Origin: Clostridioides mangenotii TR
Lineage (GTDB): Bacteria > Bacillota > Clostridia > Peptostreptococcales > Peptostreptococcaceae
Assembly: GCF_000498755.1 (NCBI RefSeq)
Contig: NZ_AXUS01000009.1
Coordinates: 44,110-108,109, forward strand
Length of the DNA: 64,000 nucleotides
Direction of reading: 5' to 3'
A program made the translations under genes and the position numbers. Under the pieces are notes generated by a model, which worked only from the letters and a program-made list of their open reading frames with translations, searched no databases and was not told where the DNA came from. Within the stretch, counting starts at the first letter, position 1. Each line of letters opens with the position of its first letter. Positions 1-8,784 of the stretch are shown here, piece by piece.

Positions 1-423
1 TTGTCTGTAAAGTCTTCTCATTCTTTTTTCAGTGTAATTAAATACATTGGCAGTTAGTTTAAAATCTTTCTTCATCATACCTTCAAAATCTTTTATACTT
101 ATATCTGCTACTAGTGATTTTTCAAATGCTTCGCAAGTTACTGTAGATGTATGTTTCTCTTCAAACGATATCTCATTTATTAAATCTCCACTGTTTAGAA
201 TAAAAATTATTTTGAGTTCTCCATCCTCACTCATCTTCGATATAGACGCCTTTCCATCTATAAGAACATATACTTTATCTACTTCTTCTTTTTCATGTAT
301 TATTGTCTGCTTTTTTCTGTATGTTTTTAATTGCGCTAACTCTAAAAATTTATTTTTTGTATACGTACTTGTATTCTTTAAAAATACAATTTTATCAATA
401 TCGTTCATACTCAGTTTATCCAA
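1..423 (-). CDS. Crp/Fnr-family transcriptional regulator (partial, C-terminus outside window)
   Basis: The minus strand is open from position 423 to the window edge (141 codons). The translation begins MDKLSMNDIDKIVFLKNTS and reads as a cyclic-nucleotide-binding-like beta barrel: K-T-Y-R-K-K-Q-T-I-I-H-E-K-E-E, then V-Y-V-L-I-D-G-K-A, then N-S-G-D-L-I-N-E-I. The gene runs off the window before the helix-turn-helix domain, so the DNA-binding half is not seen. A TTG at 423 preceded by GGGTGATG is the likely start; an ATG at 408 is the alternative. Family members bind small effectors or iron-sulfur clusters and control anaerobic metabolism. The ligand cannot be told here. Confidence 0.75.
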   Translation of the reverse strand, partial: MDKLSMNDIDKIVFLKNTSTYTKNKFLELAQLKTYRKKQTIIHEKEEVDKVYVLIDGKASISKMSEDGELKIIFILNSGDLINEISFEEKHTSTVTCEAFEKSLVADISIKDFEGMMKKDFKLTANVFNYTEKRMRRLYRQ

Positions 424-485
424 CAAGCATCACCCAACTTTATATAATAATTGACTATTTGGTTTCATTAACAAAATTTCTTCTT

Positions 486-1049
486 CTATTCAAATGAGTT
501 CATAAGCTCTTCAAACTTATCTATATCACCTATTACTAGTTTTTCAAAGCCTTTATCTTCTACATCCACTATCCACTGCTTATCTTCTCGGTTCAATTTA
601 ATTGTTCCTTCACGCTCAGTAACTTTTGCATTTTTTATTTTTTTAATAAATAGCTTATTTATATCACTTTCTACATCATTATTGCCATTTAAATAATCTT
701 TTAACGACTCTTTAAAAATCTTAATAGTTAAATCTGCAAAATCAACTCCAGCTAGTTTAACTTTAACCGTAGCTGTGTCACCATCCACTTTCTCAGACAA
801 TACTTCTACTTTTATATTTTTAAGGGCGTCAACCATAACTTCTTGAAATTCAGCTTCTTGCTCTGGCGTCATTTCTTCATCATCAAAGTTCATAAAATCT
901 TCTATATCCTCATAAAAATCATTTTCTGATATTTGATCGAAGAATTCCTCTGTTGCTTTAGTAGGTGTTTGCCTTATACATCCGACAAATACCAGAGCAA
1001 TACTTAAAAATACTGTAAGTAATGCTACTAACTTTAAATTTTTTTTCAT
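486..1049 (-). CDS. Putative lipoprotein, DUF4878/DUF5105-like
   Basis: A 187-residue protein with a lipoprotein signal: Lys-rich start, hydrophobic stretch, and lipobox V-F-V-G-C with Cys24 as the lipidation site. The mature part begins with the T-P-T-K-A-T-E-E-F-F-D pattern seen in small NTF2-like lipoproteins of clostridia. It is acidic (DFMNFDDEEMTPEQEAEFQE) and probably sits on the outer face of the membrane. The function is unknown. It lies downstream of nothing obvious on its strand and ends 63 bases before the Crp/Fnr gene, so the two may be co-transcribed. Confidence 0.7.
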   Translation of the reverse strand: MKKNLKLVALLTVFLSIALVFVGCIRQTPTKATEEFFDQISENDFYEDIEDFMNFDDEEMTPEQEAEFQEVMVDALKNIKVEVLSEKVDGDTATVKVKLAGVDFADLTIKIFKESLKDYLNGNNDVESDINKLFIKKIKNAKVTEREGTIKLNREDKQWIVDVEDKGFEKLVIGDIDKFEELMNSFE

Positions 1050-1153
1050 AACAATATTCCCCCACCTTAATGATTGTTTTCCTCATATAAATTTTCCCAA
1101 ATCAATGCAACTTTGTCAATATATTATAAAATTCAATACTTTTTTGCTTTAAA

Positions 1154-1219
1154 ATAGGGATGTCCTATAATAAAACTATATTCTTAAAGCAATATAGATT
1201 TATTATAGGACACCCCTAT
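1154..1219. repeat. Near-perfect 66-bp palindrome
   Basis: Arms 1154-1174 and 1199-1219 are complementary at 20 of 21 bases (ATAGGG.TGTCCTATAATAAA), and the pairing extends inward through ACTATATT/AATATAGA to an 8-base loop. It lies just downstream of the rhodanese gene and could be its terminator, but it is much longer than the other terminators here and could equally be a small mobile palindrome. Confidence 0.6.
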
Positions 1220-1246
1220 AAATTTAACTAATCTACTTTATAACCG

Positions 1247-1546
1247 CTAAATCTCGTTATCAATGCCGTTTTTTAGATTATAAAGATATCTAAAACCCAA
1301 ATCGTACAAAATATTACATGCTGTCACACTTCTATACCCGTGGTAACAGTACACTATAATTACTTTATCTTTATAGGCTTCAATTATATCTATATCATGA
1401 TATAAGTCTTGTAATGGAATATTTACTGAGTTTTTTAATTTTTTGATATTGAAATCTTCACTCGACCTTACGTCTAACAATAAAATATCCTTTTTTGAAT
1501 TTATCATATCCTTTAGCTGTTTAAAATTTATCTCCTTATAGATCAC
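1247..1546 (-). CDS. Rhodanese-domain sulfurtransferase
   Basis: A 99-residue single rhodanese domain. It has the L-L-L-D-V-R-S motif at about residues 22-28 and the active-site loop C-Y-H-G-Y-R (Cys67 to Arg72), which carries the persulfide in thiosulfate:cyanide sulfurtransferases. The length is normal for single-domain rhodaneses of the GlpE/PspE type. It is probably cytosolic, since no signal peptide is seen. It stands alone between the palindrome at 1154-1219 and the ligD terminator, so its partner in sulfur transfer is not indicated. Confidence 0.85.
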   Translation of the reverse strand: MIYKEINFKQLKDMINSKKDILLLDVRSSEDFNIKKLKNSVNIPLQDLYHDIDIIEAYKDKVIIVYCYHGYRSVTACNILYDLGFRYLYNLKNGIDNEI

Positions 1547-1656
1547 TCTACCACCCCCAAAGTTGCAAAATTAGATACGCTATAAACATACCCAATATAT
1601 ACACAAATAATCTTTTAACAATTATCGTGTATATTTACATGTATGTTCACAAAACA

Positions 1657-1706
1657 AAAAATGTGTGCCCTTTAAACAAGTATATTTAAATAATGACACA
1701 CATTTT
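1657..1706 (-). terminator. Probable terminator of ku-ligD
   Basis: A 10-bp inverted repeat (AAAATGTGTG / CACACATTTT) sits 55 bases beyond the ligD stop codon. On the minus strand the stem is followed by T-rich sequence. Confidence 0.5.
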
Positions 1707-1760
1707 AAACTATTATTTTATTATATATTTTTAGTTCAAGTTTCTACTTACAAACCACCC

Positions 1761-2702
1761 TTATTGCTTTTCTCTACATTCTATTGGCAATTTATCTTCT
1801 CTAATACCTTTTAAAACTGGTTGTCTTAATGCTCCTTTATCGTTTGGCATGTATTCTACGGTCGCAACTAACGTAGGTTCTAGCCAAACAGCATTCTCAT
1901 TTCCTTCTGGAACATGTGGTATCGTTGGACTAGAAGCTATCTTATAATTATATTGTTCTAATTTACTCAAACTTACTCCTAGAGTAACATGACCTTTATA
2001 AGCTAATTTTCCATCATTTCCATATTGTGCGATAACTAAACTAGCCATATTATTTTCTTTTAATATATAACCGCAAACTACAAAATCCATATCTTCTAAG
2101 AATTTAATCTTTATCCAATCCTTAGATCTTTTATCAAATAAATACTTACTACCTTTTAATTTTGCAACAATGCCTTCTAACTTCTGCTGTTTAGCAAGTT
2201 CAAATAGTTTTACTCCGTTATTTTCTATATACCTAGATATCGCAATTCTATCGTTTTCTTTTACTGTCTTCTCTAAAATTTTCTTACGTTTTATTAAATC
2301 TAAATCTGTTGTTAGTTCTCCGTCTATATATATTATGTCGTAGGCTACAAAACTAGCAGGATGTTGCTTGTAAGCTAATCTAATTTTAAACGGATCACTC
2401 ATCATTGATCTTCTTTGTATATCAAAGAAATCTGGTACTCCGTTCTTTGATACAATTAATTCTCCATCTAATATGCACTTTTTCTTTACTTGTTTGTGAA
2501 TCTCATTTAACTCAGGGAAACGCGGCAACAATTTAAAATCTCTCTTATTTATTAATTCCGAACTATTATTTTCTGGATCTAAATATGCAATACAACGTAT
2601 ACCATCAAGTTTAAGTTCAAATATATAGTCTGGAGAATCAAATGCTTTTTTCAACTCTGAAATTAGCATGGGTCTTATGCCTTTTTTATCGAATAAATCC
2701 AT
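1761..2702 (-). CDS. ligD: ATP-dependent DNA ligase of the NHEJ type
   Basis: A 313-residue protein with the adenylation domain and OB fold of LigD-type ligases, without polymerase or phosphoesterase domains. Motif I is E-L-K-L-D-G-I-R with nucleotidyl Lys31. Later motifs are L-D-G-E-L-I, E-G-I-V-A-K and W-I-K-I-K-F, and the OB-fold end has the W-L-E-P-T-L-V-A-T-V-E-Y-M-P pattern. Its ATG abuts the stop codon of ku (TAA-ATG), so the two are translationally coupled and together form a minimal bacterial non-homologous end-joining system. The enzyme seals double-strand breaks held by Ku, for instance in germinating spores. Two degenerate copies of this gene lie at 10495-11429 and 13200-13270. 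Confidence 0.9.
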   Translation of the reverse strand: MDLFDKKGIRPMLISELKKAFDSPDYIFELKLDGIRCIAYLDPENNSSELINKRDFKLLPRFPELNEIHKQVKKKCILDGELIVSKNGVPDFFDIQRRSMMSDPFKIRLAYKQHPASFVAYDIIYIDGELTTDLDLIKRKKILEKTVKENDRIAISRYIENNGVKLFELAKQQKLEGIVAKLKGSKYLFDKRSKDWIKIKFLEDMDFVVCGYILKENNMASLVIAQYGNDGKLAYKGHVTLGVSLSKLEQYNYKIASSPTIPHVPEGNENAVWLEPTLVATVEYMPNDKGALRQPVLKGIREDKLPIECREKQ

Positions 2703-3488
2703 TTACTTAGTCCCTGTTTTTAAATCGTTGTTCTGAGCCATATCTACAGTCTTTTTAAGCGCTTCCATAAGATCTATTACGTTGTTAGGCTTATCACTAT
2801 CCGCAGATATGATCTCTTGGCCTGCAATTTTCTTTTCTATAGCATCTCGTAGACGTTCTTGGTATTCGTCATGGTATGCCGCTATGTCGAACTCTTTAGT
2901 CATAGATTCTATTAAGCTATTTGCCATATCTAACTCTGACTTTTCTACTTGCGCTTTACCTTTAGATTTAGGCATCTCTTGTACTTCCTCTGCATAGAAC
3001 AGTGTCTTTGCGATAAGACCTTCCTTAGTCGGATACAAAACAATAAGCGTTTCATTTGTTCCGAGTACTGTTTTTGCAATTGCAACCTTCTTTTGTTTTA
3101 GCATAGATTGCCTAAACAACTCATATGCCTTCTCTCCACCTATGTCAGGAACTATATAGTAGTTTTTATCGTAGTGTATATTTTCTATTTCGCTCATTTT
3201 TGAAAATTGGATAATGTGGATTGTCTTATCTTTCTTAGTTTTTATCTTTTCTAATTCATCCGATGTTATTGTTACATATTTATCTTTTTCAAATTCATAC
3301 CCTTTTATAATGTCTGGTGCTTTAACTTCTTTACCGCAATCTCCACAGAATTTTTTATATTTAATCCTCTGATGTGTGTCTTTACATAACTGATTAAAAT
3401 TTATGCTTATATCTCTTGTTGTTTTATACAATCCGCATGGAATATATATCATCCCAACAGATATAGCCGATTTATGTGCTACTGCCAT
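2703..3488 (-). CDS. ku: Non-homologous end-joining protein Ku
   Basis: A 261-residue Ku core-domain protein starting A-H-K-S-A-I-S-V-G-M-I-Y-I-P, the usual N-terminus of clostridial Ku. It has the conserved R-I-K-Y-K-K-F-C-G-D-C-G-K-E segment with a Cys pair. Homodimeric Ku rings bind DNA ends and recruit the ligase encoded immediately downstream. An upstream in-frame GTG at 3497 is part of the ribosome-binding site GAGGTG, so the ATG at 3488 is preferred. Confidence 0.92.
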   Translation of the reverse strand: MAVAHKSAISVGMIYIPCGLYKTTRDISINFNQLCKDTHQRIKYKKFCGDCGKEVKAPDIIKGYEFEKDKYVTITSDELEKIKTKKDKTIHIIQFSKMSEIENIHYDKNYYIVPDIGGEKAYELFRQSMLKQKKVAIAKTVLGTNETLIVLYPTKEGLIAKTLFYAEEVQEMPKSKGKAQVEKSELDMANSLIESMTKEFDIAAYHDEYQERLRDAIEKKIAGQEIISADSDKPNNVIDLMEALKKTVDMAQNNDLKTGTK

Positions 3489-3730
3489 ACCAATCACCTC
3501 AAGTTTATATTTTTAGGTTTAGTATATGTAATATCTGTAAATTTACACATAAGAAAAGAGTAGTATTTAATTTGGCGCTTATAGAACTTAAACTATAAAA
3601 ACAACTCATTTATTTAATATAATTACAACACTAGTGTTATCTTATAATTAAATATACAATAATAAATGTTATAATTTATATAACTTTAAATTTAATATGA
3701 ATTGTAAATAATTATAAAGGAGAATAATTA

Positions 3731-4324
3731 ATGAATTTATTTGATAATATCGCAAAAAAGTATGATATAGATAGTCGAATTGAATTAGCAAATACTATAA
3801 CTAAAGAATTGAGAAAAGAACTGAAGAATACTTCTGACAAACAAGCGCTTGATTACGGTTGTGGAACTGGTTTAGTCGGATTACAGCTTACAGATAAATT
3901 TAGATCTATATTGTTTGTAGATTCTTCAGAAGAAATGATCAATGTAGTTAATCAAAAGATCGAAAAGATAAAAGTAAATAATGGCAGTACTATGGTTGGA
4001 GATTTTAGTACGGAGGATTTGCCCGATGTAAAAGTTGATTTCATAATAGTTTCTTTAGTTTTACTGCATGTACAAAAAACATCGATACTTTTCGAATCCC
4101 TTTATAAATTATTAAATTTAGAAGGTGAACTTATAATTGTTGATTTCGATAAAAATGAAAAGATCAATCATGAAAAAGTCCATAATGGTTTTACTCATCA
4201 AGAACTTTATAACCAAGCTGAAAGGGTAGGATTTAAAGATATTAGCGTTCGAACTTTTTATCGAGGAAAGGAAATATTCATGAATCAAGATGCGTCAATG
4301 TTCATTTTTAATGCGAAAAAATAA
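3731..4324 (+). CDS. Class I SAM-dependent methyltransferase
   Basis: A 197-residue protein with the Rossmann-type SAM motif A-L-D-Y-G-C-G-T-G-L-V-G at residues 39-50, an acidic loop F-V-D-S-S-E-E-M after strand 2, and the post-motif D-F-I-I-V-S-L-V-L-L-H. The substrate is unknown; small-molecule methylation is likely because there is no RNA- or DNA-binding extension. The start has a ribosome-binding site AAGGAG. It is divergent from ku-ligD and is followed by no obvious partner. Confidence 0.8.
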   Translation: MNLFDNIAKKYDIDSRIELANTITKELRKELKNTSDKQALDYGCGTGLVGLQLTDKFRSILFVDSSEEMINVVNQKIEKIKVNNGSTMVGDFSTEDLPDVKVDFIIVSLVLLHVQKTSILFESLYKLLNLEGELIIVDFDKNEKINHEKVHNGFTHQELYNQAERVGFKDISVRTFYRGKEIFMNQDASMFIFNAKK

Positions 4325-4541
4325 TGTTCCCAAAATGGTCAATATTTTTTTGTAAAATTACTTATATAAGAGAAGATTAAAATAAATCACAATTATTTAA
4401 GTCTAGATATATACCTTATACTAAACAATTAAGCTAGTAGTATCAATACCTTGCTTGCTTCTTCTATCTATACCCAATAGGGTGTATTACGTGGTCCTCT
4501 TTTGGGTTAATGTGCGATAGTTCATCATCTACTAAAGTAAT

Positions 4542-5702
4542 TCATCTCTGGACTGCATAATGCCCAAATCTATATCTTAATTTATCTATAGTATTATCTA
4601 TCTTTTCGTGTCTTTCTATTTCCTTGAAGTTATCCCCGAAACTTAATTGTACATAATTGGATGTAGACAAACCACATGCTCTTACGCCTAACTTTCTAAC
4701 CGGTATAAATGGCTGGTGATGTATTTTATATAGATCAAATGCTTTATCAAAAATTTCTGGAGTTGTATTACATGGAATAGTCAATTTTCCTTGTCTCTCA
4801 TACCACTCTAAATTACTATTTCTAATAGTTATCTGAACAGTACTACATACAAAACAATGTTTTCTAAGCCTTTCTGTTACACTCTCTGTAAGTTTATACA
4901 ATACAATCTTTACTTCCTCATCTTTAGTCAAATTCTTTTTTAATGTAATAGAATTACCTACACTTTTAATTTCCGAGTTATCGCCTAATCTGGCTACAGG
5001 TGAATCGTCTAGACCGTTTGCAAACTTCCATAAATCTACACCTCTAACACCTAAATGTTTCTTTAAGAAGTCTGGATTAGAATTTGCTAAGTCACCTATA
5101 GTATTGATATTAAATTTAATAAATTTCTTTTTAGTTGATCGCCCAACGTTTAGCAAATCCTCGACTGGCAAATTCCAGACCTTATCTTTAAAGTTTTCTG
5201 GTAAAATAACTGTTGTCGCATCTGGTTTTTTCATATCACTACCTAATTTTGCAAATATCTTATTAAAACTAACTCCGATTGATGCAGTAAGCCCTAATTC
5301 TTTCTTGACTCTATTCCTAATTCGATTCGCGATTTCTTCGCCGCTCCCAAATAGCTTTATACTGCTTGTAACATCAAGCCAGCACTCGTCTAATCCAAAT
5401 GATTCTATTTGATCCGTGTAATCTTTATAAATATCTATCGCTAACCTAGAGAATCTAAGATATTGTTGATAGTTTGCCTGTACAATTACTAATCCAGGAC
5501 ACTTTTGTTTAGCCTGCCAGATAGGTTCTCCTGTGGTTATTTTGTATTTTTTAGCTATATAGTTTTTTGCCAATATAATTCCATACTTACTGTCTCCTTG
5601 GCTTCCTACTGCTAACGGCTTCTCTCTAAGATATGGATTATACAAGCACTCTACGCTTGCATAAAAGTTATTCATATCTGAATGTATAATTACCCTTTCC
5701 AT
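4542..5702 (-). CDS. dinB: Y-family DNA polymerase (DinB/UvrX-like), ended early by an in-frame TGA
   Basis: A 386-residue translesion polymerase. Asp9 in H-S-D-M-N-N-F-Y-A-S and Asp105-Glu106 in S-F-G-L-D-E-C-W-L-D are the metal-binding catalytic residues. Q-L-S-F at about 352 fits a beta-clamp-binding motif. ATG at 5702 with GAGGTG upstream is the start. After the TGA at 4542 the same frame continues for 25 codons to a TAG at 4464, encoding DDELSHINPKEDHVIHPIGYR. That matches the usual C-terminus of Bacillus YqjW/UvrX-type polymerases, so the natural gene is probably 412 residues and a Gly codon (GGA) became TGA. The active site is intact, so the product may still work. Two LexA-type operators lie upstream. 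Confidence 0.9.
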   Translation of the reverse strand: MERVIIHSDMNNFYASVECLYNPYLREKPLAVGSQGDSKYGIILAKNYIAKKYKITTGEPIWQAKQKCPGLVIVQANYQQYLRFSRLAIDIYKDYTDQIESFGLDECWLDVTSSIKLFGSGEEIANRIRNRVKKELGLTASIGVSFNKIFAKLGSDMKKPDATTVILPENFKDKVWNLPVEDLLNVGRSTKKKFIKFNINTIGDLANSNPDFLKKHLGVRGVDLWKFANGLDDSPVARLGDNSEIKSVGNSITLKKNLTKDEEVKIVLYKLTESVTERLRKHCFVCSTVQITIRNSNLEWYERQGKLTIPCNTTPEIFDKAFDLYKIHHQPFIPVRKLGVRACGLSTSNYVQLSFGDNFKEIERHEKIDNTIDKLRYRFGHYAVQR

Positions 5703-5721
5703 AAAATGCACCTCATTCATA

Positions 5722-5746
5722 GAACGTTAGTTCCGAATATATGTTC
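5722..5746. promoter_or_regulatory. Tandem LexA (SOS) operators of dinB
   Basis: GAACGTTAGTTC at 5722-5733 is a perfect match to the Gram-positive SOS box GAAC-N4-GTTC. GAATATATGTTC at 5735-5746 matches with one change. They lie 20-45 bases upstream of the dinB ATG, where LexA would block transcription until DNA damage. Confidence 0.8.
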
Positions 5747-5860
5747 TATTATATACTTTAAGATAGATAATATTCTATAGGGGATTAATGGAAATTGATT
5801 TTACAATATGTGTAGTAACATAACTGCAAAACAGAGCAATATATAGAAACCTTAAAATAA

Positions 5861-5891
5861 AAAAAGAGTAGCATATTTTGCTACTCCTTTA
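5861..5891 (-). terminator. Intrinsic terminator
   Basis: Perfect 8-bp stem GAGTAGCA/TGCTACTC (5866-5873 and 5879-5886) followed on the minus strand by seven T. It terminates the coiled-coil gene at 6074-6631. The rest of the 5747-6073 gap is AT-rich and holds nothing else recognised. Confidence 0.8.
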
Positions 5892-6073
5892 CAATATTCT
5901 TGCATTAATTCCCTTTAATACAGGATATCTTGACGCTATTTATTTTCTTAAGTATCCCATTATATTTATATTTTTACAATAAATAAGGTATTGTAAACAA
6001 TCTAATATTTTATATTATTAGGTAAATTTAATATGTATTAATTTGTTATCCGTTAATTACGTAAAGATAAATA

Positions 6074-6631
6074 CTATTTGATAGCATCCTCGTAAACATT
6101 CTTAGTATTTTCTTCCATCTGTCTTAATCTATCCTTAATACTATTTAGTTCAGACTTAGCTTTTTCAGACTCTGTTTTATATTGATCCGTCTCAGCTTTT
6201 GCTCTACTTACCTCATTCGACTTTTCAGAGATCTCTTTTGCTTTCTCTTTTATCTCATTTATTTTCTGTTGAATCTCATTTTGTTTATCTAACAACTGTT
6301 GTTTTAAATTTTTAATTTCTTCTACTGATGATTGGCTTCCTTGTCGCAATGAGTTCAACTCATTTTCTAATTGCTGTTTTTTAGTCTCAAGTGTTGATTT
6401 ATCCAACAGTAATTCATCTTTATCTTTTTGTAATTGACCCGCTTTTTTCTCTAAAATTTCATTCTCAGTCTTGCTTCTTTTTAAACGACTAGCTAGATCG
6501 TTTACTATACTTTCTGTTTTGGAAATGATCGAATTCCAATCAACTGAAGATTGTAATGCTAAAACTGTTCCTCCAGAAAATACAACAGCGGATATTATAA
6601 CACCTATCCCAAATTTACCTAATTTTTTCAT
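6074..6631 (-). CDS. Membrane-anchored coiled-coil protein of unknown function
   Basis: A 185-residue protein with one N-terminal membrane segment (about residues 7-26, IGVIISAVVFSGGTVLAL) and then a long, highly charged coiled coil from about residue 45 to 180, rich in Glu, Lys and Gln with few prolines. The topology suggests an extracytoplasmic rod anchored in the membrane. No enzymatic domain is visible. It is a single-gene unit with its own terminator. Confidence 0.65.
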   Translation of the reverse strand: MKKLGKFGIGVIISAVVFSGGTVLALQSSVDWNSIISKTESIVNDLASRLKRSKTENEILEKKAGQLQKDKDELLLDKSTLETKKQQLENELNSLRQGSQSSVEEIKNLKQQLLDKQNEIQQKINEIKEKAKEISEKSNEVSRAKAETDQYKTESEKAKSELNSIKDRLRQMEENTKNVYEDAIK

Positions 6632-6919
6632 ATTAATACTCCCATTTTAATAAAAATTTACTTACAGCTTTTTGATATTAGCATACTATTTAGTTTTTGT
6701 AAATACATTTTCTACTACAAAGCTTCTTTATTAACGACACATATTCCTTCAATTATTACTTCAAACCACCAGAGCGTAAAATATAATTACCACTATAAAA
6801 ATTATATCTCATCATCTTACTTTAAAAACATTATGGTAAATTATGGTTTCCCTAAGCTTAAAGAATCTAAAACAATAGTTGGAGCATATAAATATAGTAA
6901 AATCATAAGGAGGATTATT

Positions 6920-7387
6920 ATGTATGATGAAATATATCCAAACCCAATTCATTTGGAAAAATCAATATATTCAATTGGAAATTCTGTAGAATCTGATGAA
7001 AAAATTAACAGATATTATCAATGGTTAATTGACAATATTCCGGAATCTGAACTAACTTCAGAACAAAGAGATCATATAAGGCATTTCCTGGTTTCAATAA
7101 AAGAAGATAAGATTAATCATAATAATGTATTAAAAATTATGTATTACCAAATCACTGGAAACACTTCAACTATAATAGAAAAAGAATTTGATGAACCCAA
7201 AGATTTTAAAGAAGAGATTACAGCTGAATTTATTAGAACGTTAGAATCTATTAAAAGAAATAGAATTATCATGTTTGGAATACCTAGTCTTTACTATAGA
7301 GATTTAATTTTCACCATTATATCCGATGAAATTCGACATGCATTTTTTTATAACCATATATTTGCGAACTTATATACTTTAACATAA
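6920..7387 (+). CDS. Ferritin-like domain protein with altered metal ligands
   Basis: A 155-residue protein (MYDEIYPNPIHLEKSIYSIG) resembling the ferritin-like family of Firmicutes that reads IR.DE.KH in helix 2 and DE.RHA in helix 4. The second half keeps I-S-D-E-I-R-H-A-F-F-Y-N. The first half has I-K-E-D-K-I-N-H-N, so a Glu of the usual D-E-x-x-H is Lys, and the helix-1 E is not clear. Metal binding may therefore be weakened. The ATG at 6920 follows AAGGAGGATTATT, a far better start than an in-frame upstream ATG at 6833. An intrinsic terminator follows directly. Confidence 0.65.
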   Translation: MYDEIYPNPIHLEKSIYSIGNSVESDEKINRYYQWLIDNIPESELTSEQRDHIRHFLVSIKEDKINHNNVLKIMYYQITGNTSTIIEKEFDEPKDFKEEITAEFIRTLESIKRNRIIMFGIPSLYYRDLIFTIISDEIRHAFFYNHIFANLYTLT

Positions 7388-7416
7388 AAAAGACAGTTAA
7401 TTCTGTCTTTTTTTAT
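7386..7416 (+). terminator. Intrinsic terminator
   Basis: AAAAAAGACAG - TTAATT - CTGTCTTTTTTT immediately after the ferritin-like gene. Confidence 0.85.
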
Positions 7417-7507
7417 GTTAAAATTTTTCTTTATGTCGTGCAATGAAAGTAATAACATACAAATAGAAATAGCTGTTTAAATTTCTATTTGTTACATCTT
7501 ATTAATA

Positions 7508-8682
7508 TCATTTAGCCATAGTGTAAATATTCTCCATATCATTTCTATTTAAGGATTTAAAACCTCCTATAGTTCTCGTGTCTTGAAAACTACAATTATA
7601 AGCCAACTCTTTCACTTGAAAATCAGATAACTCTACACCCAGCTCCTTAATAGAAGTTGGCATTTCAATTATTCTAAAAAAATCTTCCATAGCTTCAATA
7701 CCTTCTATAGCTACAGTCTTGTCATCTTTTCCTTCAGATGAAATCTTCATTACATTAGTTGCAAACATGGCAAATCTAGATGGATTTGTATCTAATACGT
7801 ATCGAGCCCAACTTCCCCAAAGCGAAGCTAAACCAGCCCCGTGTGCTACGTCAAACATTCCACTTAATTCATGTTCTAATTCATGGCAAGACCAATCCCC
7901 CAAAGCCCCACAACCTGTTAATCCATTATGAGATAAACTTCCTGACCACATGATTTCTGCCCTTGCATCATAACAGTTTGGATCTTTTATTAGAATTTCT
8001 GCATTTTTAATAACAGTTCTCAAAAGTGCTTCACTTATGCCATCTGATAACTCCATACCTTTATCTGCTGAAAAATAACGTTCTAAAGTATGCATTAATA
8101 TGTCTACACAACCTGAGCTTGTCTGATACTGTGGTAATGTAAGCGTTAACTCAGGGTTCATTAATGCAAATACACACCTTGATTCTGAATTGCAACCTCG
8201 CTTTACTCCTCCTTCATCCTTTGTAATTACAGAAGCATTACTCATTTCACTGCCAGCCGCTGCTAATGTTAAAACACTGCCAATTGGTAAGCATGATTTA
8301 GGCACTCTTTTTCCCTCATAAAAATCCCATACATCACCACTATTTGCAACTCCATAGCCTATAGCTTTAGATGAATCTATAACACTTCCTCCTCCAACAG
8401 CCAGTATAAAATCCACTTCTTCTTTTTTGCAGATTTCAATTCCTTCATATACTTTAGATAATCTTGGATTTGGCACAACCCCCCAACACTTATATATGTT
8501 ATACCAGCTTCATCCAATGATTTATAAACGCGATCTAGTAGTCCAGATTTTTTTGCACTTATTCCTCCAAAATGAACTAATACCTTTTGATAATTTCCCT
8601 CTTTTATCAGCTTCCCAACCTGGAATTCAGCATCTCTACCGAAAACTACTTTAGTTGGTGTAAAATATTCAAAATTTAACAT
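7508..8682 (-). pseudogene. Iron-containing alcohol dehydrogenase (butanol dehydrogenase type), frameshifted
   Basis: The N-terminal part (8682 to about 8476: MLNFEYFTPTKVVFG, then G-I-T-Y-I-S-V-G-G) and the C-terminal part (from V-P-N-P-R-L-S-K-V-Y-E-G) are in different frames. Together they make one type III Fe-dependent alcohol dehydrogenase of about 390 residues. It has NAD(P)-binding G-G-G-S-V-I-D and metal-binding His in C-H-E-L-E-H-E-L-S-G and H-G-A-G-L. The break is a run of six G (minus strand) where seven would restore frame. Either a true lesion, a phase-variable tract or a consensus error would explain it. Family members reduce butyraldehyde or acetaldehyde. Confidence 0.85.
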
Positions 8683-8742
8683 TGTTACAATCCTCCTAAT
8701 ATATTCGTATACTTAATCTTACTATATTCCTTTTTCGTTAGC

Positions 8743-8784
8743 AATAATAATAACACCTGCTAGGGTGCAGGTGTTATTATTATT
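8743..8784. terminator. Strong symmetric hairpin
   Basis: An 18-bp perfect stem AATAATAATAACACCTGC / GCAGGTGTTATTATTATT with a 6-base loop. It lies upstream of the alcohol dehydrogenase and its right arm meets the start of the duplicated att block, so it may mark the old boundary of the island. Confidence 0.6.

Noticed and set aside
47..454. 135-codon plus-strand frame at the window start
   Set aside because: The opposite strand encodes a Crp/Fnr effector domain without stops; the plus frame has no family resemblance.
4542..4544. TGA in dinB as a selenocysteine codon
   Set aside because: Homologues have no Cys or Sec at that place, no hairpin of the SECIS type is evident, and a simple GGA-to-TGA change explains it.
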